Below are positions 23,763 through 35,221 of a stretch of 64,000 bases of DNA, in pieces. The DNA lies in contig CM026430.1 in NCBI GenBank assembly GCA_014871385.1, positions 5,249,040-5,313,039 of the forward strand, written 5' to 3'. The DNA comes from Ceratodon purpureus (lineage: Eukaryota > Streptophyta > Bryopsida > Pseudoditrichales > Ditrichaceae). The first letter of the stretch is position 1; the number at the start of each line of letters is the position of its first letter. The notes under the pieces are model-generated. The model was given only the letters and a program-made list of their open reading frames with translations, had not been told where the DNA came from and did no database searches. The position numbers and the translations under genes are program-made.

Positions 23763-23910
23763 CAGTCGGAAACTTCACAAGCCAGCGAACTTCCATGTTT
23801 AGATTAAAATGTGTATTCAGTCGGCACAACCGGTACAGTGCCCGAACCTGTTGCGAGTTTCCGGAGCCTGTGTTGACTGACTATGTGATCACCACCCCTG
23901 CCCTCCCACC
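23763..23910 (+). repeat. Dispersed repeat, copy B
   Basis: This is the partner of the repeat at 11740-11895, in the same orientation and starting right after the inverted-repeat element. Shared blocks include gtttagattaaaat, cagtcggcacaacc and ccggagcctgtgttgact. It differs by small indels and an inserted gact. Confidence 0.7.
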
Positions 23911-24588
23911 CTTCACAACTCCGGGTGGTCTCATCTCCACCGGGAGCAATATTGTCTGTATAAGTATGGAGTATTTCGACTGCTGGGCATGTTTTTTCGA
24001 CGAGTCAGAGTAGCGATTAGTGAGGAGCTCGTTTCTGGACTCTGATCCACCGCCGGTTGGAGCTCAGTGCCAAGTTTGTAGAAGCTATTTTGGTTTTTCT
24101 TCTCTCCGTTGCCGAATCCAGTTCTAGTAAGCTGCGAGGAGCTAGAAGCGCAGGGTTTGGAAGATGGACTAGAAGTGCGAGGATGAGTGATCGATGGTGA
24201 CTACAAGCGTTCCGTATGTTTGATGTTGCTAGATTTGTCGGTTTCCTTGTTTTCTTTCCCTGAGGCTTGGAAGGAGTGGGCTTGGGATTTTTGCGTTCTA
24301 AACGTTGTTGTTGTGCACGTGAGGCAAGTTCTGGTCGAGAGATCTACTGTGAACTAGTAGGTTGTGGGGTCTGAAATTCTCCTCTCGTTTGACAGAGCTC
24401 ATGAGGTAGGGTCGACAATAGTTCCTTGTAGGCACTGCCTACCTAAAGCTCTACAGGTCGAGCCCTTTTCATTCCCTGGGTTGGAAATTGATGGGGTCTT
24501 CGGCTACAGTCCGCTCAAGTTTAGAAAACAGACAGAACATAGAAGTGGACTGAAGAGAATTCTGAAGCGTCAAATTTAGTATCGGTCA
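23911..24588 (+). promoter_or_regulatory. Probable promoter and leader of the AP2-like gene
   Basis: About 680 bp without a supported coding frame, ending at the start codon of the gene at 24589. An acceptor-like atttag lies 13 bp before the start codon, so the leader may be spliced. No TATA box or other element could be identified with confidence. Confidence 0.3.
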
Positions 24589-26835
24589 ATGTTCATGGAT
24601 TTAAGCTGGTTGAAAGGTTTGGCACCAAGAAGGACAATCCGGAAATTTTCGCAAGACTGGTTCGATCCTATGGACTGGGGATCAACGTTAGATAATCTAC
24701 AAGAAAGGGAAAGGCAAAGAGAGAGAGAAAATAGGGAAAGAGAAAGAGAGGAACGAGAAAGAAGAGAAAGGGAAAGAGTAGTAAGGGAACGAGAAATCGC
24801 AGAGTTGAAGCTAGGGGCAGAATTACCGAATGGTGTAGCAAAATTGGAGCTACCTTTCAGATTACAAGTACTTGATATCTTAACCCTCCAGACTTTCGAC
24901 GTTGATTGGGAAGTACATGATAACAATTTACAGAATGTCTCCTCATTATCGGTGGGAGATAATGAGCAATTCTTTCAAGTTTTCAATGACCACTTGAGTA
25001 TTGCAACGGCGCGGCGGTGGGACAATAAAGTCGTATCTAAATTGTACAAACTGATAAAGAAGGCGGTTAAGAAGGCTGCTAAGAATAGAAAGCTTCGTGA
25101 AGCTCTTGGTGAAGCTCTGGCCAAAGTCATGTCCAAATCAGGTACTACGGTAAATATTAACGAACAGCTGCAGTATCTCGAGAGTTTACTTGCACTTTTT
25201 CCGAAATCAGTTTGTTCTGAGCTTGAACAAGTATTCGGTGCTATGCTCGTTTCGGCATTGGTCCTTCTCTATTGTGTGTCTCAGTATCTCATGGGATACG
25301 CGGACAGAGGTCGTTCCAAAACCTATTCCTCTGGTTCCTTGGACTTCAGGGACATCTACGTCTCCATTGTCCTGTTCCAAGGTGCCTACGTCTGGATTAA
25401 GTTCAGACAGGCAGCCAGATTCGGTTGTAATCTCAAGCGCAAGTCTTGTGAAACGCCAGATGTGGCAGTCAGGGATGATGAACCTGGTGTGAAAGGAGTG
25501 TATCGGAGACCGGGGACGAAAAAGTACGAGCCCAGATTGAAGCCTCCGAGGGAGAAATTGGATTCGGGCCCCGTTATACTCAATCACCTCTCTCTTGGAC
25601 AGTACGACACTTCTGGTGAGGCGGAGATTGTGTATCAAGTTGCTGCGTTCTATTACGGCAAGGGTGAAGCTCGTGTGGCGCTTGAGGATGGCTCCTTCTT
25701 CTCCATTCCACCGATGAGTGAGGAAGCGAAGTGCCTTACTGGCATGGACAAAGCGAGATGGGTCACATGCAAAGCGAAGGAAATCTTCAAAATTTTGAAG
25801 ATGGGGAAACTAAGGCCGCTGAACCTGCTGAGGACTGCCGAGACAGGTGCGCGCTCTGGCCCTGATGGCAGTGATGCTGGAAGTGACCCCTCTCAATCTG
25901 CAATAGGAGACATATCTCCATTACCTGCTTTGAGGAAAAGTGCGGTCGAGAATTCGGAATCTGCATTGATTGCCTCGGTCGAGCTTGCACTTGCGCAAGG
26001 AGGCAGTGGATCTGAGCAGATTGCGGATTGTGTTCCTGACGGTTCAATGAATTATGAGCCGACCCCAGCCGTAGAGCACATTTCAGGCGTCAATTGCTCT
26101 AGAGAACAATACATTGTGATGGGGAGGGAGAATGATACTGCTCTGGAATCAGATGATCATGGGGAGACTTTGGGACTTGGCTCTGAATTACCGGCTCTTT
26201 CTGATTATAAAGACATGATTATGTTTCAAGATTCTACCAATGTCAGTTCGCCTCAACAAATTCGAAACCTTGGATTGCACCGTCAAACTGGGGTGGACTA
26301 CGATCGCACAGACTCTCAGAGCGCTGAGGGCAGTTCAATTTGTGAGCCAGTGGTAGCCCTGGAGCATTTTTCTGGAGAACAATGCGATGCGCTGGAATCA
26401 GATGATCAGGCCCAGATTTATGAACTCACCGAAGGCATGCTACAGGGTTTTGAGGTACAAAAGAGTGCGAAGCTCGATTCCCTACAAAGATGTGATAATT
26501 TGGGTGCTGTTCAAGAGAATATTGTTACAAACCGTGGATCCACCGATATTATCATCTTCAAGGAAAGAGATCCTGGACCAGTCTTTGGGCAGGTGAGTCG
26601 TCCAGAGGATTCTGCCATAATAAAAGATTTACAACGTCAACTAAGGGAAGCCAACTTAAAGATCTTAGTATTGGAACAGGAGAATCAGCATTGTAAAGTT
26701 GCATTGCAACAAGTAGGCAATATTTCTCAAGCTGCAATGACTTCCCACGGGAGGAAGGACGTTAGTCCCATAGGAACCGTTTGTGTCTGCAAGAGTTTGG
26801 CTGTTTGCAACAAGTGCTGTAGAAGGGATAGCTAG
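24589..26835 (+). CDS. AP2/ERF-like domain protein with coiled coil and possible membrane helix
   Basis: One uninterrupted frame of 748 aa; a second Met is two codons in, so either could start it. Residues 38-72 are an Arg/Glu-repeat helix (QERERQRERENRERE). Residues 150-182 are basic (KKAVKKAAKNRK). A hydrophobic segment at about 217-236 (GAMLVSALVLLYCVSQYLMG) could span a membrane, and another lies near 256-271. Residues 302-361 resemble an AP2/ERF DNA-binding domain: GVYRRPGTKKYEPRLKPP, about a dozen extra residues, then LGQYDTSGEAEIVYQVAAFY. The fold elements G-V-x-R, LGxYDT, EA and the AAF helix are present, but the DNA-contacting WLG strand is altered. An approximately 45-residue internal repeat (about 482-535 and 580-625) shares EP..A.EH.SG and ALESDD. 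The end has a coiled coil (about 685-715) and a Cys-rich tail (CVCKSLAVCNKCC). The function is unknown; a membrane-tethered regulator is speculation. Confidence 0.7.
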   Translation: MFMDLSWLKGLAPRRTIRKFSQDWFDPMDWGSTLDNLQERERQRERENREREREERERRERERVVREREIAELKLGAELPNGVAKLELPFRLQVLDILTLQTFDVDWEVHDNNLQNVSSLSVGDNEQFFQVFNDHLSIATARRWDNKVVSKLYKLIKKAVKKAAKNRKLREALGEALAKVMSKSGTTVNINEQLQYLESLLALFPKSVCSELEQVFGAMLVSALVLLYCVSQYLMGYADRGRSKTYSSGSLDFRDIYVSIVLFQGAYVWIKFRQAARFGCNLKRKSCETPDVAVRDDEPGVKGVYRRPGTKKYEPRLKPPREKLDSGPVILNHLSLGQYDTSGEAEIVYQVAAFYYGKGEARVALEDGSFFSIPPMSEEAKCLTGMDKARWVTCKAKEIFKILKMGKLRPLNLLRTAETGARSGPDGSDAGSDPSQSAIGDISPLPALRKSAVENSESALIASVELALAQGGSGSEQIADCVPDGSMNYEPTPAVEHISGVNCSREQYIVMGRENDTALESDDHGETLGLGSELPALSDYKDMIMFQDSTNVSSPQQIRNLGLHRQTGVDYDRTDSQSAEGSSICEPVVALEHFSGEQCDALESDDQAQIYELTEGMLQGFEVQKSAKLDSLQRCDNLGAVQENIVTNRGSTDIIIFKERDPGPVFGQVSRPEDSAIIKDLQRQLREANLKILVLEQENQHCKVALQQVGNISQAAMTSHGRKDVSPIGTVCVCKSLAVCNKCCRRDS

Positions 26836-27069
26836 TTTGTTTGGTTGGTGATGCATTTCCTTCAGTAAGAAGAAATTCTCAAGGACAAGATTTAGTATGT
26901 GTTCAACTGCAGATGATGTTTGTGATTGTGAAATATACTTTCTTTTCTGGTTTTGGACTCCACAGCCAAAGTCAAGCTTTGTGACTTCAAATTTGTACAA
27001 TCTCTACATACAAAGTTTACATGTACAGTGGGGTATAGAAATAATTCCAATTTTTTTTTCAGTGAGAAA

Positions 27070-27405
27070 AATTTCAGTACTGCCTACTTTGAAAGCCTCC
27101 CGAGAGTTCGGATATTGGTATTTCACCACAAAATTTTTACCAAAGAATCGTCTTTAAGTTAATTATATGTATGCCATTTTCAAAGGCCAAAAAATTTACT
27201 AAAAAAAAGTTATTCAAAATCTACCACCAAGGACATGTTTTCATTGCTGCCAACTTTGCAGCCTCCCAAAGATTGATTTTTTATTTTTTGGCCATGAAAT
27301 TCTTGGAACAAAGTCCCCTTTATGTTGATAACATATGATAAAAATTTCAAGGCCAAAAGACTGATACTAAAAAAGATATCAACAATCTACCTAAATGTGT
27401 AGTTG
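27070..27405 (+). repeat. Two diverged direct units of about 165 bp
   Basis: The first unit runs from actgcctactttgaaagcct to the phrase ttcaaaatctacca. The second runs from ctgccaactttgcagcctcc to tatcaacaatctacc. Both carry, in order, a ttttggccatga-like or tttcaccacaaaat phrase, an aaagtcccctttatgttgat-like or aatcgtctttaagttaat phrase, ttcaaggccaaaa, and tactaaaaaa. This is an old tandem duplication of non-coding, AT-rich sequence. Confidence 0.5.
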
Positions 27406-29031
27406 TCTGAAACAATGGAGGAAACCATTTCATTGAAACCTGCGGTTGAGAAATTGTCCATTTACCATAAAAAATTTAGGACAACATGCTCTTTATCATT
27501 AAAATGAGTCATGTGAAAGATAAATATTGGAGTCCAATATCCTGATACCATGGGAACTGCCATGATACGGTAGTTTCTCTAGTCCCAAAGCCATTATTGA
27601 AGAAATTTTCACTGCGTCAAATTAAGGTTCAGTCCCTCCTAACTCAGACTTCGCTTTTGTTTACCATCTAGCAGCCCGGTTTCAGCGATGTGTCCAACTT
27701 GAAATGTGACAAGGCCACTTCAAAACAGATCCAACTACATAGACACTGGATGCAGAGGAAATACGGTGGCACATCTCTGGTTAACAACTACTCGCGCTTG
27801 TAAGTTTTACATTCTTTCCAAACTAGTCTATAAGTGAAGTTTGAGATCATCCTAAACTTTGACACTATTGCACGTTCCTTGTATTTTAAGGTTCACCCCA
27901 CTTGGAATCAGTCCACAATATTAACTTTATCAACTCTGATAAAATGGAATGCTAATAGATGATTAAAACCCACCAACCTAGTGCATGACAGATAAACCAC
28001 CAACCAAATACAGTAATTTAGTGATACATTACTTGAAAACGTTTCTGCCATACGAAGTCACCTTTAGAAGCACGTTCTTCTACCTGATACCATGCATCCA
28101 GAGCAGAATACATAATGAGAAAGCAAGGTTAGCCTGCAATTCGTGCAAGATGCACAATTTCTTGCTATTTGCCGAGAGAATACACCTCTTGCATACATGG
28201 CTAATGCTTATGGCCCGACACGAAAGTTTTCATACTTGAGTAACACACTCTCGACTGAGAATATAGAGTAGTTTTAACATGTACAAACGCATGTTGCTGG
28301 ACAAAGGAATAGAACAGCCTACACGAACAGGATGAGATTGGAACATTCCGATGGTTTAGCTATCTTAAGACATTCAGCTATCTTAAAACAGCAACACGTT
28401 GGCTAACCTCCAATTTCGCTCGTTGTGATGAGACAGCAGAGTTGCTTCACAATTTCATCCGTGAGCTGCAAAACCATGCGAAGACCGTCCAAGATCTAAA
28501 CCTCCAACACTGAACTTCACTGAAGTGATGAAATAGGCACTGGGGGTGAGCTTCTGATCATGCTGGCAGGCCTGTTACATATCATTGTCAGTTGTTGCCC
28601 TCTGCCATGGGCACAATTTGATGATTTGCAAGGACAACTACCGGTAACTGTTACCGGCTAAATCACTTTGAGAAGCCAACTGGAGTCAATCTCCATAAAA
28701 CTTCTTCAATTTCAGCGAGGCTTTGAAAAGAAACTCGTGATCTTCGGTGAAGCTCCTGAAAGTTTGCTGTTCTTGGATAAGGCTGCCTTTTTGGCAGCAG
28801 GGCCATTCAATTTGTTTCCCTGTAGAAATGAACATTCAACAACTGGAATGCATGAGTATTTAACCTACATACTGCAGAAGTTAAGAGTGGCATTCAAGTA
28901 AATACCAACTTTGATGAAGGAAGAAAATCAAAACAATTTCAAGCTGTGCAGTAGATGAAGAATATTCACCTTGCTTTCCGGTGTTTTTGAAGGGGCAGGC
29001 ATACAGGGCACGAAAGATGCACGTGCTGTTT
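27406..29031. other. Intergenic, downstream of the RNase H2B gene
   Basis: AT-rich, with only short frames lacking domains or splice partners. It probably contains the 3' UTRs of the AP2-like gene (left) and of RNase H2B (right, minus strand). Confidence 0.5.
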
Positions 29032-31131
29032 TCAGGGCATCCGTATCCACTCTGCATCACGGTGCAATTTTTTCCTGCCATTAAAAACAAGAAACCAATC
29101 GTCGAGTCGAAAGATGAGAAAACTGTGGGTTTCTATATAAAATTCACACAATAGTGCACAACAGAGTGCTGCATACCCCAAGTGTTTGCAGATTGGTGAC
29201 ACCCAGGGGTCCATCTTGAGATATTCTCCTAACAATTTAATTACATAAACATCTGTACACCCCACAAGTTCAGAATTAGCCATGCGATTGCGTGCCTTAT
29301 CAGCAACCGCCGAACAAGCAGAAATGAGAGGGCATTGTAGCAGAACATAATGCTCGACAAGATTCAGACAGGAATAGGTTCCCTACTTGTTGCGGACCCC
29401 AATCTTACAATTGGAACATTTAGGAAACTCAAACACTCACTTAGCTCGTTTGGATGCAGTCCGCTAAATAATCCAGACGAAGACTTCAAGGCTTCGGATA
29501 ATTTGGCCACCTGTTCCAAGTCTGTAATAAGTCCCATGGTTCCTTGTTGGAATTGTTTTGCTTGTCGAACCAATAAACTCTCAAGAAGATAGCAGTAACG
29601 TGCTACATTGCAAGGAAGATATTTACAAAAAGCAGTGTGATCAGTAGCAACCTCACAAGTCACTCCTTGATAGTAGATTCATCAATGCACTGCTTGTGTA
29701 ATAAAGCTATTACCTTGCAAAGGAGCCAAGCCAATACTTTTGAGTCGTCAAGCCTGTAGAACATGTCCTCCCCCACTTCTGCAGTGAAATCAAAATAAAA
29801 GTCAATTCAAACTGGCATGGTGATATTTTCAGGGAGAAACCTACAGCTGGATGCATTTGTAACAGAAAGCAAAACCCCAAAAACTAATATCTTAGAATCA
29901 TTACAGTCAGAACTTTAAAAAAGCAGGGTTAGAGCTAGCTAAGATCTAGCTAGAATCATACAATACTAGGTTAAAGGGTTTTAGTTTAGCGTTGCAATAT
30001 TGAAGGCGTAGTTAGATTAAGATTCACTAATGCCTGTTCTACTTAAGGTGTATCAATGATCCATAGAGACATATACATCCACCGGTTCGAATAAAACATA
30101 ACCCAATAGATCGATAACACAACAAGTCAGAAACCCCACCTCTTGATTCACATATGATCCCAAGAGACCTCTGAAGATAGGGACGTAGACATTCATACCC
30201 TGGGTAACCATCCACTGAAACTATGTCATCAAGCGACCTAAACTTCCCCATGTCGTCTCCTTTCTGCAACAGCCAACCTTCAACTTGGTAAGAATCATTC
30301 CTTTTCTTAGGACTCTTGCTTGTAAAAACCCACTTCCCAAATAAAACCTCTACTCTCGGATGAAGGTACAAAACATTATCACCTTCATTCGCAATTGTTC
30401 CAAGATAGGGAGAATGACAAACAAAGGATCTACTGGAGTCGCCAAATACAAACTCCCATCTGTGAACAAGAGCCCACACACAAAACCTAGATATCAGAAC
30501 CGTAAACCATTCTCAACACGATAAAAACCAAACAATCTAAAGACGAAACCTACACATCATCAATCATCACGACGATCCACCCTCATGCATAGGACCATCA
30601 AATGCTACTACACGAACCTCTCTCCACATAAGATCCCAAGAAGAAAGCCACTAAAACCCTAAACCCCACCTGCACAAACAGAGTTCTCGATAAACCAAGC
30701 AGTGTGCCGCTGCTTGGACCAATTCAGCTCTTGCAGCCTCCCATCACATCCCACCACATAGCACGCTTGTTTGCCTACATACTCCACACCAAAATCAGAC
30801 ACCAATACTCATCTCCTTCACCACAACAAGAATGAAAAACACAAACACAACCGACAACACAAACCATAAAACTTGAAACTCCAAGACACATTCCATCAAA
30901 TCCTCTCCACAAGCAGGATTTAAACACAAAGAGCATCACCTGAAACCGGATTACGCAAATGCAGAAAATGGCGTTGAAATGCAGATGTGTCTTCATCACC
31001 TGCAGATGGATCAACATGGTGAACAAGGTCAGGTGCCAATGGGTCAGCACATACAACACCATGTAAGAGTAGATTGCATTGAGTGATAACTTACAGTGTG
31101 TGATGAGCACACGCGCTTCGGAGGCAGCCAT
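29032..31131 (-). CDS. Ribonuclease H2 subunit B (Rnh202 family), apparent frameshift in exon 2
   Basis: Eight minus-strand exons fit: 31131-31095, 30774-30669, 30459-30383, 30263-30140, 29778-29714, 29651-29441, 29252-29177 and 29074-29032. All introns are GT-AG with matching phases, giving about 245 aa. The start is MAASEARVLITH in a strong context (gccatggct). Family landmarks are YVVGCDGRLQEL, SKQRHTAWFIENSV, DGSLYLATPVDPLFVILP, KGDDMGKFRSLDDIVSVDGY, YRLDDSKVLAWLLCK and the C-terminal LGEYLKMDPWVSPICKHLG. RNase H2B is the scaffold that joins the catalytic A subunit and the C subunit in the nucleus; the complex removes ribonucleotides from DNA. In exon 2 the two halves of the protein lie in different frames, separated by one extra T in the run at 30720-30722; the alternative frame has a TGA two codons earlier. 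The cause is a sequence error or a real lesion. Exon 6 is weakly conserved and least certain. Confidence 0.85.
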
Positions 31132-32582
31132 GGCAGAGAAGAGATGGTGCTGATGCTGATGCTGATGCAGCAAAGTTAGCAATCTGAGAGCTTTGCAAGG
31201 CTACTCCGGTGCCTTCAATGCCGAAGTTGAGGACAAACTTGTGAGTTTTGTGATGTGAGATTGTTGTTTTGGTTGCAAAGATGGAACTTGGGATGGGAAA
31301 TCTGCACCGAGAGCAGGAGAAACAGGAAGGAGAGGAGTGAAGAGAGAGGAGACCATGGCAGTGGATGGGAGTTTTTTGTGGAGGGACTTCAAAAGCTTTG
31401 CTCATTTGTTAGAGTTATTTGTAAAGTCCTTCCAAACCTGAGTTTTTGACCTGTGATTTGGAAAGGACCGGATCTGCATGATCTCAATGTAGACCCGGAA
31501 TAGAATACTCGATAGATTGAAATTTTTATTCATAAAAATTTGGAGGGAGGGAGAAGAATTGGGTAGAGGGGTGGGACCGTGAGGAGGAGGAGGAATGGTA
31601 CCAGCTCTGGTCCATGAAAAAAGGAGGACAAAAGACTGGATGCCTTTACAAATAACTCAGTTGTCTATGACATGAATTTGTGTGTGAAGTGGGCTTTGGA
31701 AGATGTGCGTTGGTTTTGTGGAGAATAGTGAGAAGAGGGGGAGCAGGGTAAAGTGGAAAATGTAAAGAAAAAGAGTGGCCATTATTTTGGTAATTAACGC
31801 GGTTTATTCTTTAGTTTTTGTCATAAAAAAATTGTTATTTTTATACTAGAAGAATGTGGGTATTATAGATAAGAGTATTGAGGTTGAGGCATGTTATTGT
31901 AGTTTGGATTGACGTACATCTTTTGATTATGTTATGTTATGTCTACAATGGTGTAGGAATTTTTTTCTTTTTCTTTTTTTCTATTCATTTATGTGTAGTA
32001 TATTCTTTAGGGTATTTTGGATGCTTTACTCTAATCCCTTAACATGTTATACTACTTCAATTTTTGTAGATTTTAAATAGTAAAAAGTAGTAGTTCTTAA
32101 ATAAATCAAAATAATTAAATATGAATTAGTTTGTTCATAAAGACACTTTAAAAATCTCAAAGGGTGTTGTTTTGCAACAAATATATTTTCACTAAAGTCA
32201 CAATAGTGATCCCAAAAAAATCATCTATGTATGTGTATGTTTTTCATTCAAAACTCAGAATAATTATGTTCTACAACTTTTATATGATATTTTTAAAATA
32301 AAAATATATAATAGATTTATCCAGATAATTTATTTTTACCATAAAAAATAAATTAATATATTAAATATTTTTATTTACAATAGTTTATTTTCAAATGGCT
32401 AAAAATACCTAACATTCATATGATATGTGATTATTGTCTTTTAATTTCCATGAGACCTTTATAGTCCTTTACATTGCATGTAATGGCCTCCAAGAAGACT
32501 TTTTAGGCTTTTGATTATTGTCTCAAAATCTTGGGCACTTTGATATCTTGGTATAGCTCAAGATGAAATCCTCTAAGGTAGA
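31132..32582. other. Leader/promoter of RNase H2B, then AT-rich intergenic DNA
   Basis: A minus-strand ORF of 104 codons (31405-31091) begins MSKAFEVPPQKTP and overlaps the RNase H2B start in another frame. If transcription starts upstream it would be an overlapping upstream ORF. From about 31780 the DNA is very AT-rich and has no gene, up to the retrotransposon insertion site. Confidence 0.45.
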
Positions 32583-33289
32583 TGTTACCCGTCCACGGGC
32601 ACCATGGCACAGACTGGAAGACAGACCAAGATAAACTAGCAGTTAGAAGGATTGACCACCGAGGCCAACTAGGAGTTCCAAGATCGTCACCGAAGTAAAC
32701 AGGGAGTTAGGAGCACAGGAATAGCAGTATTCAGATAGTATAAAAGGATAGCATAGCGTTGTAGTCAGTCTCTTGAATTTCCACGGCTCTTGAGCTCGTT
32801 TTGTAAAAGACTGAGCACAGAGAAGAAGACTTCTAGGGCACCGTTCTAAGACTACTTGGCATTCTCTTTTCTCTTGTATCTACCGGAAGGCTCTGCAGCT
32901 CCTGCAACCTGCGGCTTAATAACTCAGATACGCTTTGTTTTCCCTTGCTTCGTATGACCACTGTCTGATCACCAGTATCACTTGCTTGGCCTCACCTGCT
33001 CATCTTCTATTTTGTCCCTTACCATTCCCTGTCTCTCCATCTACCTTAGAATACTTAGAATTACCAAGGCCGCCACGGTTCCCAGAGCATACCATAAACC
33101 TTGGATATCACCTTGGTAACGCTGCCTGACCTTTACCACTTAAAACCGGCTCAGCCTGTTAAGGCACACCTCAACCGCCTCCGCCGGTCACCAACACACG
33201 ATACCTTCGTCTCCTCTTGTTACCACTCCTTGGACCGGCCGGTTACCATTCTCTGAAGTCTCAAACATCCATCACGACCCAGGCTAACA
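32583..33289 (+). repeat. 5' LTR
   Basis: 707 bp, TGTTACC...GGCTAACA. A TATA box (tataaaag) at 32739-32746 probably places the transcription start in the next 30-40 bp. Near its start is an acccgtccacgggc inverted repeat and near its end accggccggt. It is identical to the 3' LTR except at 33231. Confidence 0.97.
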
Positions 33290-33292
33290 TTT

Positions 33293-33310
33293 TGGCGACC
33301 ATGCTGGGGA
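33293..33310 (+). other. Primer binding site
   Basis: tggcgaccatgctgggga begins three bases after the 5' LTR. The leading TGG pairs with the CCA end of a tRNA. The 18-nt sequence resembles tRNA-derived sites of the form TGGCGNC...GGGGA used by other plant gypsy elements; I cannot say which tRNA. Confidence 0.7.
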
Positions 33311-33373
33311 TGGAGACTTGAGATTTTCGAGTGAAATCTTCAGACCAGGGACACCGAATCCCGCGTCAGCACC

Positions 33374-35221
33374 ATGCCTCCACGAAAACTACCCCTCGAA
33401 AGAATCAATGAAGCCGAGGAGGCGCTTCAGCAGGAGGATCCTGACCCAACTAAAGAGCTCCTACAATTCCTAAAAGATCAAATGACCGCCCTGGCAGCCA
33501 AAAATGAGGCCACGAATGCTAAACTGGAACTGTTGAGCAACCAGTACCAGAATCTCCACGGTACCACGACAAATGAAGCTATTCATGCGACACCACACGA
33601 CCTGGAAGCCCCGTTGGAACCTCTTCGATCCACGACACTTCCCAGAGATAACCACACCGCCGCGACATCCCAGAGCGGAGGCAACATGGAAAAAACCACC
33701 AAGTTTCCAAAAATTCCATATCCTGTCTTCGATGAGTCTGGAGACCCTGATTGGCACATACGCCGATTCAAGGTCATTGCCCGTACAAATGGTATCCTCA
33801 GTTCCCTAGATTTACAAAATATCTTTGGAACCACGTTACAAGGAAATCATATCAATTGGTATATAGACTTCGAAACTGAGCATCCGCATGCTACCTGGGA
33901 CGACATGGAACGTAGTTTTTTACACAAATTTAGAAAACTGAAAACTAGTTCCGAGATACTCCGAGCCTTGGGTAACATCACTCAAGATAGAAATGAACCT
34001 GTCCACAAATTCTACGACAGATTCAAACAATTGGCCGACAAGCTGAGTCAACGGCCTGAAGAAGATTATTTGTGTGAATGGTTCAAAAAGGGACTGTTGC
34101 CTTGGATTCAACAGGGAATAGTAATCCGTGGCGTCAAAACCTTGAACGACGTACTCACCGCTGCCAACGATATCAGTAGGGAGCTGGGAGCCTTAAATCG
34201 TACTCAGGCACCATTGTTACCGTTGCCAGCCTTGCGAGCCGAAAATCGGCCAACACCCACGGTCTGCGGCACGTGTGGAAAAATTCATAGCGGCCGTTGT
34301 TGGTTTGCGCCAGGGAGTGTGAGGACAGACGATGCCCGACGATCTCGGCCAACTACTGCCGCCATGTATACCGAGGAAGTCAACGTGGATGCATTCCAAC
34401 CAGGACGAAACGATACTTGCTGGGAGTGTGGTTCTCCGAATCATAGGAGGGGACAGTGCCCGGTGCTACGACAACGGTGGTCACAACCCCAAGCACCCCC
34501 GGATCAGAGTCGACCTCAGCCCCCCTTGGACAACCAAAAACATCCGCTGCCTAATCGACGGGGTGGTGTGACACTTACCGAGGTCCACAATGCCGAGACT
34601 AACGTCGCAACTATTAGTACTGCCGCGGTCACCACGCGCTCCAAGGCTAACGTAACAGACCATGTCATAGAACATCGAAAACCTTTCCCTCCCAATCATT
34701 GGGAGAGACTACACGATATTCGAAAAGACTTGCAAAAAGACTTGGAGACATCCACGCTGAACCCATCAATCCAACACATATTAGAGGATACTAATGTTAC
34801 GATAACATTATCCAAATTGCTCAAATTAAGCCCAGAATTACAACAGTACCTTCAGCAAGTTAACCTGACTGAGTCTAGCAATGATTCAGCTGTAATCGAG
34901 GTCAACGCAACTACCTTAGACCCTGATGCCGCAGTGATACACTTGCAGTTCGGACACCATGAATTAACCTATGTATTGGTCGACGGAGGCTCTGGTGTCA
35001 ATGTCATGAGTGAGCACTTGAGGAAACACTTGGGACTACCTGAGCCAAAAAATGCCAAGTTTATTTTACGCATGGCAAATGATGATCCCGTCACTCCCCT
35101 TGGAATCTTAGCCACCGTAGCAATCACCACACATGGGGTATCTACGCCTGCCACGTTTGTTGTCATCGACATGCCTCACAGCAGCAACTTCCCAATTATC
35201 CTTGGACGCCCTTGGCTTTGA
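33374..35221 (+). pseudogene. Retrotransposon gag and aspartic protease section, ended by TGA
   Basis: The frame starts at the ATG of MPPRKLPLERINEAEE and runs 615 codons. An N-terminal helix of about 60 residues precedes the capsid-type gag region (about 110-290, FPKIPYPVFDESGDPDWHIR to DVLTAANDISREL). A CCHC zinc knuckle follows (CWECGSPNHRRGQC, about residue 352). The protease is at about 520-615, with active-site VLVDGGSGVNVM and the flap-to-C-terminal phrase ILGRPWL. The frame ends at TGA 35219-35221 and continues in phase, where relatives usually have Arg. The section makes the virus-like particle and processes the polyprotein. Confidence 0.9.

Noticed and set aside
32935-33129. Identical 64-codon ORFs in both LTRs
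   Set aside because: They are chance frames duplicated because the LTRs are identical.
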